64,000 bases of DNA from JAPPHA01 sp965220985 (lineage in GTDB: Bacteria; Pseudomonadota; Alphaproteobacteria; Rhodobacterales; Rhodobacteraceae): NCBI GenBank assembly GCA_965220985.1, contig OZ244854.1, positions 4,030,001-4,094,000 of the forward strand. Reading direction: 5' to 3'. Below are positions 18,394-26,713 of this stretch, piece by piece (the first letter of the stretch is position 1; every line of letters starts with the position of its first letter). The translations under genes and the position numbers were made by a program. The notes beneath the pieces are model-generated. The model saw nothing but the letters and a program-made list of their open reading frames with translations, had not been told where the DNA came from and searched no databases.

Positions 18394-19944
18394 ATGAAGA
18401 GGCACGGACCAGTGAGCAAAACGGCAGGAGCGAATTCGGACGCCGAGCGGGGGGAGCCCAAGCCATGGACGTTCACCCTCGGTGGAGAGGCCTGGGAAGT
18501 CGTGGTGGGCATGGAAGTTCATGCCCAGGTCAGTTCGCAGTCGAAACTCTTCTCCGGCGCCTCGACGGCCTTTGGGGCCAGCCCCAACGTCAATGTGTCG
18601 TTCGTCGATGCGGCAATGCCGGGCATGCTGCCGGTCGTTAACGACTACTGCATCGAACAGGCCATCCGCACCGGCCTTGGGCTGCGCGCCAAGATCAATC
18701 TCTTCAGCCAGTTCGACCGCAAGAACTACTTCTATCCGGATCTGCCGCAGGGCTACCAGATATCCCAGCTGTATCATCCGATCGTCGGCGAAGGCGAAGT
18801 GCTGGTCAATCTCGGTCCCGGGTCGGTCAGACGGGTGCGAATCGAGCGGATTCATCTCGAACAGGATGCAGGCAAGTCCGTCCACGACATGGACCCCGAA
18901 CACTCCTTTGTCGACTTCAACCGCACGGGCGTGGCCTTGATGGAAATCGTCAGCCGTCCGGACATCCGGGGGCCTGCCGAGGCGGCGGCCTATCTCGGCA
19001 AGCTGCGCCAGATCATGCGCTACCTCGGGACCTGTGACGGCAACATGCAGGAAGGCAGTCTGCGCGCCGACGTCAACGTCTCGGTCTGCAGACCCGGCAG
19101 CCACGAGGCATATGTCGAGAGCGGCGACTTCGGCAATCTCGGGACGCGCTGCGAAATCAAGAACATGAACTCGATGCGGTTCATTCAGCAAGCGATCGAA
19201 AGCGAGGCCCGACGCCAGGCAGCCATCCTCGAGGACGGCGGAACGATCAAGCAGGAAACGCGGCTGTTCGACCCCGACCGGCTTGAAACCCGGTCCATGC
19301 GATCCAAGGAAGAGGCGCATGACTACCGGTACTTTCCGTGCCCGGACCTCCTGCCGCTGAGGCTCGATCCGGCCCGGATCGAGGAGATCTCCCGGGCGCT
19401 GCCGGAATTGCCCGATGCGAAACGCGACCGTTTCATCCAGGACTACGGCGTGACCGAGTACGATGCGGACGTTCTCACCGCCGATGTTGCCGATGCCGAC
19501 TATTTCGAGGTCGTTGCTCGCGGGCGCGACGGAAAACTCGCCGCGAACTGGGTCGTCAACGAACTGTTCGGGCGCCTGAACAAGGAAGACCTGGCCATCG
19601 AGGACAGCCCGATTTCGGCCGATCAGCTCGGTCGCATACTTGATCTGGTCTCTTCGGAAGAGATTTCGGGGAAGATTGCCAAGGACCTGTTCGAGATCGT
19701 CTGGACCGAAGGCGGCGATCCGGCCGAGATCGTCGCAAGCCGGGGCATGAAACAGGTGACTGACATCACCGCGCTCGAAGCGGTTGTCGACGAGATCATC
19801 GCGTCGTCGCCCGAGCAGGTCGAACGGGTGTCGCAGAACCCCAAGGTGCTGGGCTGGTTCGTCGGTCAGGTCATGAAAGCAACCGGTGGAAAAGCGAATC
19901 CGAAGCTGGTAAACGATCTTTTGCGATCCAGACTGAAGTCTTGA
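18394..19944 (+). CDS. gatB: Asp/Glu-tRNA amidotransferase subunit B
   Basis: A 516-residue subunit of GatCAB, which converts misacylated Glu-tRNA-Gln and Asp-tRNA-Asn to the amidated forms. Markers: VVVGMEVHAQVSSQSKLFSG, the phosphorylation-site motifs FDRKNYFYPDLPQGYQISQ and HLEQDAGKSVHD, LMEIVSRPDI, GTRCEIKNMNSMRF and RSKEEAHDYRYFPCPDL, with the YqeY-like tail domain at the C-terminus. About 20 residues precede the conserved core, so ATG 18394 or the internal GTG 18412 could be used. gatC and gatA, usually upstream, are not in the window. Confidence 0.95.
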   Translation: MKRHGPVSKTAGANSDAERGEPKPWTFTLGGEAWEVVVGMEVHAQVSSQSKLFSGASTAFGASPNVNVSFVDAAMPGMLPVVNDYCIEQAIRTGLGLRAKINLFSQFDRKNYFYPDLPQGYQISQLYHPIVGEGEVLVNLGPGSVRRVRIERIHLEQDAGKSVHDMDPEHSFVDFNRTGVALMEIVSRPDIRGPAEAAAYLGKLRQIMRYLGTCDGNMQEGSLRADVNVSVCRPGSHEAYVESGDFGNLGTRCEIKNMNSMRFIQQAIESEARRQAAILEDGGTIKQETRLFDPDRLETRSMRSKEEAHDYRYFPCPDLLPLRLDPARIEEISRALPELPDAKRDRFIQDYGVTEYDADVLTADVADADYFEVVARGRDGKLAANWVVNELFGRLNKEDLAIEDSPISADQLGRILDLVSSEEISGKIAKDLFEIVWTEGGDPAEIVASRGMKQVTDITALEAVVDEIIASSPEQVERVSQNPKVLGWFVGQVMKATGGKANPKLVNDLLRSRLKS

Positions 19945-20022
19945 TCTGTCCGCGTGCACTCGCCATCTGCGTCGTGGCTTCGAACGGGACGTCCTGTCAG
20001 CATTCAATCCAGGCAAGATTCG

Positions 20023-20436
20023 ATGAAGCATGAATACAAGATGGAACCGGCCAGACGTCAGCCCGACCGCATCAGGGGCGTGCGCTCTCCACACGAACGC
20101 CTCGCGACCGGCTTGACCGAACAATTGAACGCCGCTGCACTGGACGGGTGGGAATACGTGCGAACCGACTCGTTCCCGGTCGAGTACAGATCAGGGCTGT
20201 TTCGGGCGAAGGTTGTCGAGGTCGCGGCCTTCCTGGTCTTTCGACGCCCCGCCGTGTTCGAGAGCCCTGTTCGACACGACGTCGGTCACCCGAGAGTCGA
20301 TCCTGACGAGAACGGCCACCCGCCCATGACCGGACAGCCGGAGCCGGGGTTGCGACCCGTGCCGCCCGTCACCTTGCGGCACCCGTCCGAGGAGGACGAT
20401 GCGTTTCGCGCGCCGCCACCCGTCGGCAGACCCTGA
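20023..20436 (+). CDS. DUF4177-type small protein
   Basis: A 137-residue protein. The N-terminal 80 residues read as DUF4177: MKHEYKMEPARRQPDRIRGVR opening, then ERLATGLTEQLNAAALDGWEYVRTDSFPVE and a strand ending in AAFLVFRRP. The C-terminal 55 residues are proline-rich and look disordered. DUF4177 proteins are small alpha/beta proteins of unknown function common in alphaproteobacteria. I start at ATG 20023, where homology begins. Convergent with the SulP gene, about 80 bases apart; that gap has two short imperfect inverted repeats but no clear terminator. Confidence 0.72.
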   Translation: MKHEYKMEPARRQPDRIRGVRSPHERLATGLTEQLNAAALDGWEYVRTDSFPVEYRSGLFRAKVVEVAAFLVFRRPAVFESPVRHDVGHPRVDPDENGHPPMTGQPEPGLRPVPPVTLRHPSEEDDAFRAPPPVGRP

Positions 20437-20519
20437 TTCGCCGGGCAGCCTCGGAGGCAGGCTTCGCCAATCATCGGTGAGGTCGATACCCAAGCCGGGT
20501 GACGATCACCGCGAGACCG

Positions 20520-22163
20520 TCACGCTGAAGTCGGAACGTTCTGCGAGTCCAGCATTTTCCGCGCAAGTCCACGGGCCTCGTCCAACGACCCGACGACCCG
20601 GTCGCTCGGCAGCGGTCCGAGGACGTCAAAGCTCTGCAGCGTCTTGGCCACCTCCCCGCCCAGACCCATGACGATGCATTCCGTGTCCGAGTCGGCCGCC
20701 AGTTGCACCAGTTGCCCGATGACCATTGCCGCACTGTCGTCAATGTAACTCGCATCCGAAAAATCGAAGATGACCACTTCGTGTTCCCGGATGTCGAGGC
20801 CGATCACGCTCACCAGCTTGTGCGACGAGGCGACGGTCAACGTCCCCCGGAACGCGACCATTCCGACCCGGGCCGAAAGAGGGTCCGCATCCGCTGGCAA
20901 CTCGGCATCATCCGCAAAAAATGTGGCGTCCAACAGCGGTACCGAAATCACCTCGTCGAGTTCCAGCCTTTCCAGTCGCCGGGCATGCACCATGCCTCCA
21001 GCAATCAGGCCGATGGCGACTGCGGTGATCAGATCGACGAACACCGTCAGTCCCAACGTCATGACCATCACGAGCAGATGCTCGATTCTGAGGCGGTGAA
21101 CCCGAACGAGCATCCGCCAATCGACAATGTCCCAGCCGACCTTGATCAGGACTCCAGCCAGGGCAGCAATCGGGATCACCTCGACGAACCGCCCCAGGCC
21201 GAGAACGACGCCCAGCAGCAGCAATGCCATCAAGGCGCCGGAGACCGACGTCGATCCACCTGAACGGATGTTGGTGACCGTGCCCACAGTCGCACCGGCA
21301 CCTGGCAAGGCCCCAAACAGTCCTGCGACCATGTTGCCGATGCCCTGCCCGATCAGTTCGCGATCCGGTTTGTGCTGCCTGCCGGTCAGCGCATCCGCAA
21401 CCAGCGAGGTCAGGAGGCTGTCGACCGAACCCAGGAGGGCGAGAATGAGCGCCGGCTGGAGTGCGTGCAGCAGAAAAGCCGCCGCAGGCAGTTCAAATTG
21501 CAGGGTTGGCAACCCGGTCGGGACCGCGCCAATGACCTGCGCATCCGTGAACCACAGAACGCCAAGCCCCGTCCCGACAGCAAGCGCCACAAGTGCCCTG
21601 GGCGCGAACTTCGTCAACCGCTTCGGCCAAAGAAACCCGACCGCGACCGTGGCCACGCCGATGACAAGCGCGCCGACGTGAATGTCGCTGAGCGCCGCTG
21701 GAAGCGCGCGAACGGCGCCGACTGCGCCACCTTTGACGCCCGGGGCGCCAAGCAAGGGCAACAATTGCATCAGCATGATGATCACGCCGATTCCGGACAT
21801 GAACCCGGAAATGACCACACTCGGCGTATAGGCGACAAATCGGCCGATCCGGGAGATGCCCAGCAACACTTGCAGCAATCCGGCCAGAACCACGATCGTC
21901 AGGGCTTCGGAGAGAGTGCTTGCATGGCTCGTCAGAATGACCGCCATTGCGACGGACATCGGTGCTGTCGGCCCCGAGATCTGCGCTTTCGTGCCGCCGA
22001 AGACAGCCGCAAAGAAACCAACCGCGATGGCCCCGTAGAGTCCGGCCGCTGCACCCATCCCAGAGGCAATTCCGAATCCAAGCGACATCGGAAGCGCCAC
22101 GACCATCGAGGTGACGCCACCAAAGATATCACCGCGCAGTGTGTCGAGGTCGTACTTGATCAC
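20520..22163 (-). CDS. SulP-family anion transporter with STAS domain
   Basis: A 547-residue SLC26/SulP inner-membrane protein. The opening YDLDTLRGDIFGGVTSMVVAL and the ALPMSLGFGIASG segment are the Sulfate_transp signature; about twelve hydrophobic segments follow to residue 400. The cytosolic C-terminus (about 430-545) is a STAS domain with VVIFDFSDASYIDDSAAMV, the strand-helix element that resembles anti-sigma-factor antagonists. Family members carry sulfate, bicarbonate, or dicarboxylates; the substrate cannot be read from the sequence, and no sulfur-assimilation or carbonic anhydrase gene adjoins. Confidence 0.88.
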   Translation of the reverse strand: MIKYDLDTLRGDIFGGVTSMVVALPMSLGFGIASGMGAAAGLYGAIAVGFFAAVFGGTKAQISGPTAPMSVAMAVILTSHASTLSEALTIVVLAGLLQVLLGISRIGRFVAYTPSVVISGFMSGIGVIIMLMQLLPLLGAPGVKGGAVGAVRALPAALSDIHVGALVIGVATVAVGFLWPKRLTKFAPRALVALAVGTGLGVLWFTDAQVIGAVPTGLPTLQFELPAAAFLLHALQPALILALLGSVDSLLTSLVADALTGRQHKPDRELIGQGIGNMVAGLFGALPGAGATVGTVTNIRSGGSTSVSGALMALLLLGVVLGLGRFVEVIPIAALAGVLIKVGWDIVDWRMLVRVHRLRIEHLLVMVMTLGLTVFVDLITAVAIGLIAGGMVHARRLERLELDEVISVPLLDATFFADDAELPADADPLSARVGMVAFRGTLTVASSHKLVSVIGLDIREHEVVIFDFSDASYIDDSAAMVIGQLVQLAADSDTECIVMGLGGEVAKTLQSFDVLGPLPSDRVVGSLDEARGLARKMLDSQNVPTSA

Positions 22164-22576
22164 GTTGCTCTCCGTCGTGCCGAGATGCCCCGTGACGGGA
22201 CCCGCAAGCCCGTCATTCCCAACTCAGCCCTTTCTTCGCCCGATCAACCTGACAGTTATGCCGAATTGTCATGGAATCCTGGTCGCCTGTCGATCTGCAA
22301 GACCGGTTTCCCACCTCATCAGGTCGCCGCCGTCGCCATCGGAGGCTGTCATCCCTCGATTCGAAACTCGGATCGACATCCTGGCTCGGTACTTCAACCC
22401 TTTGTCGGCCGAAAGTCGAACGCGGTGGGCCGCCGTGCCCCCATAATCAAGCGACTTCACGACTTCAACACCAACCGCAACGCGTCAGCCGATTTCGGCC
22501 CGAATCGAGGACGACTCTTCGGGAGTTGGCTGGAACCTTGAGAGCGCCCGAGTCGGAAGCTGGCGCCCTGCGTGAT
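22164..22576. other. Intergenic region between bolA 3' end and SulP gene
   Basis: About 410 bases downstream of bolA and upstream of the SulP gene, both on the minus strand. It should carry the SulP promoter. Short open frames on both strands have no recognisable protein pattern, and I saw no RNA gene or strong hairpin. Confidence 0.35.
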
Positions 22577-22843
22577 TCATGGCTCGACACCATCGGCGTC
22601 GAGCGACAATGCGTGAAGTCCCGATGCGAACTCGGACTGCAGCGATCGATAGATCAACCGCTGGCGCTCGACTCGGCCAAGGCCGCCGAGCGACTCTGCC
22701 CGAATGCGGATTCGGTAGTGGGTCTCGCCCTCTTCACGGTACCCCGCATGCCCGCGATGCGCCGAACTCTGATCGACGATTTCAAGCTCTGTCGGGGCGA
22801 ATTCGCGCTGCAACACCATCTCCATTCGCTCTTTTCGGTTCAT
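22577..22843 (-). CDS. bolA: BolA-family protein
   Basis: An 88-residue class II KH-like protein. It begins MNRKERMEMVLQREFAPTEL and has the VVDQSSAHRGHAG-type segment (here IVDQSSAHRGHAGYREEGE), the invariant histidine-containing loop, and the THYRIRI strand followed by the LGRVERQRLIYRSLQ helix. BolA proteins pair with monothiol glutaredoxins in Fe-S trafficking and also act as DNA-binding regulators. The frame runs open upstream to 23185, overlapping the J-domain gene; ATG 22843 is where homology starts. Divergent from that gene with 100 bases between starts, a conserved alphaproteobacterial arrangement. Confidence 0.88.
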   Translation of the reverse strand: MNRKERMEMVLQREFAPTELEIVDQSSAHRGHAGYREEGETHYRIRIRAESLGGLGRVERQRLIYRSLQSEFASGLHALSLDADGVEP

Positions 22844-22943
22844 GTCGCTGTCGGAGCCTTTCGCGCAATTGAAGCTAGGAACTTCTTCGATTTGGTGTAT
22901 GCTACGCAACCCGAAGTCGAAACTGTCAGATTCAGGTGGAGTC

Positions 22944-23576
22944 ATGGCCGGCGGGTCCCCATTCGAATACGACATATCCGTGTCAGCCGACAAGCGCCGT
23001 CGCGCCCGGTCGCGCCGTGGCATGTCCGGGGCATTCGAGACGTCGGTTCGCATCTGCGCGCATCCGGGATGCAAAGAGCCGGCGAAGTATCGCGCTCCCA
23101 AGCATCCCGACATGAAGCCGGGCGTCACCTGGTACTGTCGCAAGCACGCGCGCCAGTACAACCTGGGCTGGAATTTCTTCGACAATCACAGCGATTCCGA
23201 CGCAGATGCCGACCAGAGCCCTGACGGAATCGACATGAAGCAGGACGAATCCTCGTCGCAGGGGTCAACCCACGCATGGGACCGGTTCGGTGTCGATGAT
23301 CCCCTCGACGTTCTGGGGATGAACTCGACGCAGAACCCCGGCCCAGGCAACCGCCTCGGAAACGCGCGGAAGCTGTCGCCGGTCGAGCGCAAGGCATTGC
23401 ACATTCTCGATGCCCGCGATCACTGGTCGATGGATGCGATTCGCAAGCAGTACAAGCAGCTCGTCAAGGACCTTCACCCCGACATGAACGGGGGCGACCG
23501 AACCGAGGAAGACCGGCTCCAGGAAGTCGTCTGGGCATGGGAACAGATCCGCAAGAGCCCGGGGTTTCGGGACTGA
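22944..23576 (+). CDS. J-domain protein with N-terminal Cys-rich module
   Basis: A 210-residue DnaJ-like co-chaperone. The J domain is at the C-terminus (about residues 150-205): ALHILDARDHWSMDAIRKQY then the HPD loop in LVKDLHPDMNGG. Residues 35-75 hold a conserved Cys module (CAHPGCKEPAKYRAP and later WYCRKHARQYN), possibly zinc-binding. The middle is acidic and low complexity. The start ATG 22944 follows GGTGGAG closely. The HPD should stimulate DnaK ATPase. The bolA / J-protein / cobS / cobT neighbourhood is conserved in alphaproteobacteria, but what the J protein serves is unknown. Confidence 0.87.
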   Translation: MAGGSPFEYDISVSADKRRRARSRRGMSGAFETSVRICAHPGCKEPAKYRAPKHPDMKPGVTWYCRKHARQYNLGWNFFDNHSDSDADADQSPDGIDMKQDESSSQGSTHAWDRFGVDDPLDVLGMNSTQNPGPGNRLGNARKLSPVERKALHILDARDHWSMDAIRKQYKQLVKDLHPDMNGGDRTEEDRLQEVVWAWEQIRKSPGFRD

Positions 23577-23849
23577 TCCGTCCGACGCGAGTCGCGCTGC
23601 ACTTTCCCCGCTGACAGGGAGCGGCGAAGCCCCCGGATCCAGGACAACGTCGCGATGCTTCGTCTCGCTTGCCCCGACGCAAGAGCGCCTCGGCCCGAGC
23701 GGTCCCCCATCCATGCAGAACCGATTGCGGCAAACCCTGGCCGAAAATGGCACGTTCCGGCTTCACCTGCCACTTGCACCTCAAACGATATTGTTTCAGT
23801 AAGCGTCCAGACCTCCTTCATTTGATCAGCACAAAAATGGAAATCGGAC

Positions 23850-24824
23850 ATGGCGGACGGTAATCTCGAAGCGGTCGCACGGCCAAGCGTGCGCGTGAGA
23901 GTCGACGAGACATTCGGCTTCGAAAGCGACATGGAAGTCCATGCGTTCGCAAGCGCGGGCGAACGGGTGCCCCCGGTCGACGAATGCTACCGATTCGACC
24001 CCGAAACGACGCTCGCCATTCTTGCGGGCTTTGCCCACAATCGACGGGTCCTGATCCAAGGCTACCACGGAACCGGCAAGTCGACGCATATCGAGCAGGT
24101 CGCCGCGCGGCTGAACTGGCCCTGTGCGCGAGTCAATCTCGACAGTCACATCAGCCGCATCGACCTGATCGGCAAGGACGCGATCAAGATCAGGGACGGC
24201 AAGCAGGTGACGGAGTTTCACGAGGGCATCCTGCCCTGGGCGCTCCGAAACCCGGTCGCCATGGTCTTCGACGAATACGACGCCGGGCGGGCGGACGTGA
24301 TGTTCGTCATTCAGCGCGTGCTCGAGGTCGACGGAAAGCTCACCCTGCTCGACCAGAACGAGGTCATTCACCCGCATCCGTATTTCCGCCTCTTCGCGAC
24401 CGCCAACACGGTCGGCCTCGGCGACACCACCGGGCTGTATCACGGCACCCAGCAGATCAACCAAGGACAGATGGACCGCTGGTCGATGGTCGCGACCCTG
24501 AACTATCTCAGTCACGAGGCCGAGTGCCGAATCGTCCAAGCCAAGTGCCCCGAAGCCAAGGCCGAGGACATCGGGCGAATGGTCACGGTCGCGGGCCTTT
24601 CCCGCACGGCATTCATGAACGGCGACATTTCGACGGTGATGTCTCCACGAACGGTGATTTCCTGGGCGGAAAACGCGCGGATCTTCAAGGATCTGGGTTT
24701 CGCGTTTCGACTGACCTTCCTCAACAAGTGCGACGAACTCGAGCGCGCGACCCTGGCCGAGTTCTACCAGCGCTGCTTTGACGAGGAACTGCCCGAAAGC
24801 GCCGCGTCGGTCAGCCTGGGGTAA
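23850..24824 (+). CDS. cobS: Cobaltochelatase subunit CobS
   Basis: A 324-residue AAA+ ATPase (MoxR-like). Walker A is GYHGTGKST at residues 71-79, followed by NLDSHISRIDLIGKDAI, the Walker B MVFDEYDAGRADV and the sensor segment RLFATANTVGLGD. CobS and CobT form the ring that drives cobalt insertion into hydrogenobyrinic acid a,c-diamide by CobN in aerobic cobalamin synthesis. cobN is not in the window. I looked for a cobalamin riboswitch in the 270 bases upstream and did not see its conserved boxes. cobT starts 26 bases downstream. Confidence 0.94.
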   Translation: MADGNLEAVARPSVRVRVDETFGFESDMEVHAFASAGERVPPVDECYRFDPETTLAILAGFAHNRRVLIQGYHGTGKSTHIEQVAARLNWPCARVNLDSHISRIDLIGKDAIKIRDGKQVTEFHEGILPWALRNPVAMVFDEYDAGRADVMFVIQRVLEVDGKLTLLDQNEVIHPHPYFRLFATANTVGLGDTTGLYHGTQQINQGQMDRWSMVATLNYLSHEAECRIVQAKCPEAKAEDIGRMVTVAGLSRTAFMNGDISTVMSPRTVISWAENARIFKDLGFAFRLTFLNKCDELERATLAEFYQRCFDEELPESAASVSLG

Positions 24825-24850
24825 GATCGACCACCCGAAGCGAGCGCGTC

Positions 24851-26713
24851 ATGGCAGGAGACACCCAGAGCCCCTCCGGTTCCTTCAGAAAGGCCCTGTC
24901 CGAAGCGACCCGCGCGATGGCCAATCGGCCGGAGCTCGAGGTCACCTTTGGCGTGGACTCCCCTGGTGCATCGGGCGACACCGTCCGGCTGCCGCATGTC
25001 CCGCGTCGGCTGAAGGACGATTCGATCCTGCGACTGCGCGGGACCGCGGACGCTCTTGCGCTCCGACTGCGATTTCACGATGAATCGACCCACCGGCACC
25101 TCGTGCCCGAGGGACCGACAGCCCGAGAACTCTACGAATCGATGGAGTCGGCCCGGTGCGAAGCCCTTGGGGTACGGGCAATGCCGGGATGCGCCGTCAA
25201 CATCGATGCCAAGATCACCGCGGATCTTGAGAACATCTTCGCGAAAGACCAGGACGATGCGGCAACCGCGCCGCTGTCGATCGCGCTCGGGCACCTCATC
25301 CGTTATCGAGCAACCGGGCGAGCGCTGCCGTCACTCGCAGCTCACGTGGTCGAACTCTGGCGCGGACATATCGAGGCGCATGCCGGAAAGACACTGGACC
25401 GGATCGACCAGGCAATGGACAGCCAGGAGGATTTTGCCCGCCTGAGCCGCCAGATCATCAGCGATCTCGGATTCGGCGACCAGCTGGGCGAGGATCCCGA
25501 CAGCGAAGCGCCCGAAGACCCGCAGGATGCGGAACAGGAAGACGACGGTGGCGAGGGTGAATCTGCCGCCGACCAGGACTCGTCCGACGACATCGAGCAC
25601 CGGCCCGAAGCGAGCGAAGACGACAGCGATGCCGATGCCGAGCTGATCCAGACCGAAGGCGACATCCCCGACGCCGATGACGACGAGTACCAGTCGGACG
25701 CGGACATGCCGCCCAATCCGCCGGAAAGCGTGCATGTTTCCGATGCCGACCCCGACTACAAGGTGTTCACGACCGAGTTCGACGAAGAGGTGATGGCGAC
25801 AGACCTTGCCGAGCCGGAAGAGCTGGAACGCCTGCGATCGTATCTCGATCAGCAGCTCGAGCCCTTGAAGGGCGCGGTGGCGCGACTGGCAAACCGATTG
25901 CAGCGACGGCTCCAGGCTCAGCAGAACAGGTCATGGCAGTTCGACATGGAAGAGGGCATCCTCGACACGGGACGGCTGGCGCGGATCGTCGCGAATCCGA
26001 CAACGCCCCTGTCGTTCAAGGTCGAGCGGAACATCAAGTTTCGCGACACGATCGTCACGATCCTTCTCGACAATTCCGGCTCGATGCGGGGACGGCCGAT
26101 CTCGATCGCGGCGATCTGCGCCGACGTGCTCGCCCAGACGCTGGAACGCTGTCAGGTCAAGTGCGAGATCCTGGGATTCACCACCCGAGGCTGGAAAGGC
26201 GGAAGGTCACGGGAAAAGTGGCTGCTTGAAGACCGACCGCAGACACCCGGTCGGCTGAACGACATCCGCCATGTCATCTACAAGGCCGCAGACGCACCAT
26301 GGCGGCGCGCCCGACCCGGGCTCGGGCTGATGATGAAGGAGGGAATCCTCAAGGAGAACATCGACGGCGAGGCTCTCGAGTGGGCGTATCGACGGATCAT
26401 GCGGCGGCCGGAACAACGGCACATCCTGATGGTCATCTCGGACGGGGCGCCGGTCGACGACAGCACTTTGTCGGTCAACTCGGCCAACTACCTCGAAAAG
26501 CACCTTCGCGATGTCATTGCCATGATCGAGAACTCGCGGTTTGCCGAACTGATCGCCATCGGAATCGGACACGACGTCAACAGATACTACCGTCGCGCGG
26601 TCACGATCACCGATGCCGAACAGCTTGCGGGCGTCATGACCGAACAGCTCGCAGCGCTGTTCGACGACGACGAGCCGGCGACGGGCCGGATGCGCACCCG
26701 CCCCGCGGCCTGA
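24851..26713 (+). CDS. cobT: Cobaltochelatase subunit CobT
   Basis: A 620-residue partner of CobS. The N-terminal helical domain ends near residue 200, residues about 212-310 are strongly acidic (many Asp and Glu in runs), and the C-terminal half is a von Willebrand A domain whose MIDAS motif LLDNSGSMRG begins near residue 405. The later DGAPVDDSTLS and GIGHDVNRYYRRAV also match CobT. It acts as the integrin-like adaptor of the chelatase in the cytosol. Its stop overlaps the aminopeptidase P start (TGATG), so the three genes are probably one operon. Confidence 0.94.
   Translation: MAGDTQSPSGSFRKALSEATRAMANRPELEVTFGVDSPGASGDTVRLPHVPRRLKDDSILRLRGTADALALRLRFHDESTHRHLVPEGPTARELYESMESARCEALGVRAMPGCAVNIDAKITADLENIFAKDQDDAATAPLSIALGHLIRYRATGRALPSLAAHVVELWRGHIEAHAGKTLDRIDQAMDSQEDFARLSRQIISDLGFGDQLGEDPDSEAPEDPQDAEQEDDGGEGESAADQDSSDDIEHRPEASEDDSDADAELIQTEGDIPDADDDEYQSDADMPPNPPESVHVSDADPDYKVFTTEFDEEVMATDLAEPEELERLRSYLDQQLEPLKGAVARLANRLQRRLQAQQNRSWQFDMEEGILDTGRLARIVANPTTPLSFKVERNIKFRDTIVTILLDNSGSMRGRPISIAAICADVLAQTLERCQVKCEILGFTTRGWKGGRSREKWLLEDRPQTPGRLNDIRHVIYKAADAPWRRARPGLGLMMKEGILKENIDGEALEWAYRRIMRRPEQRHILMVISDGAPVDDSTLSVNSANYLEKHLRDVIAMIENSRFAELIAIGIGHDVNRYYRRAVTITDAEQLAGVMTEQLAALFDDDEPATGRMRTRPAA

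Noticed and set aside
18148..20124. 658-codon minus-strand frame over gatB
   Set aside because: Shadow of a GC-rich gene; gatB is certain and the antisense translation is unlike any known protein.
23577..23849. Possible cobalamin riboswitch upstream of cobS
   Set aside because: The conserved boxes of the element were not found on either strand.
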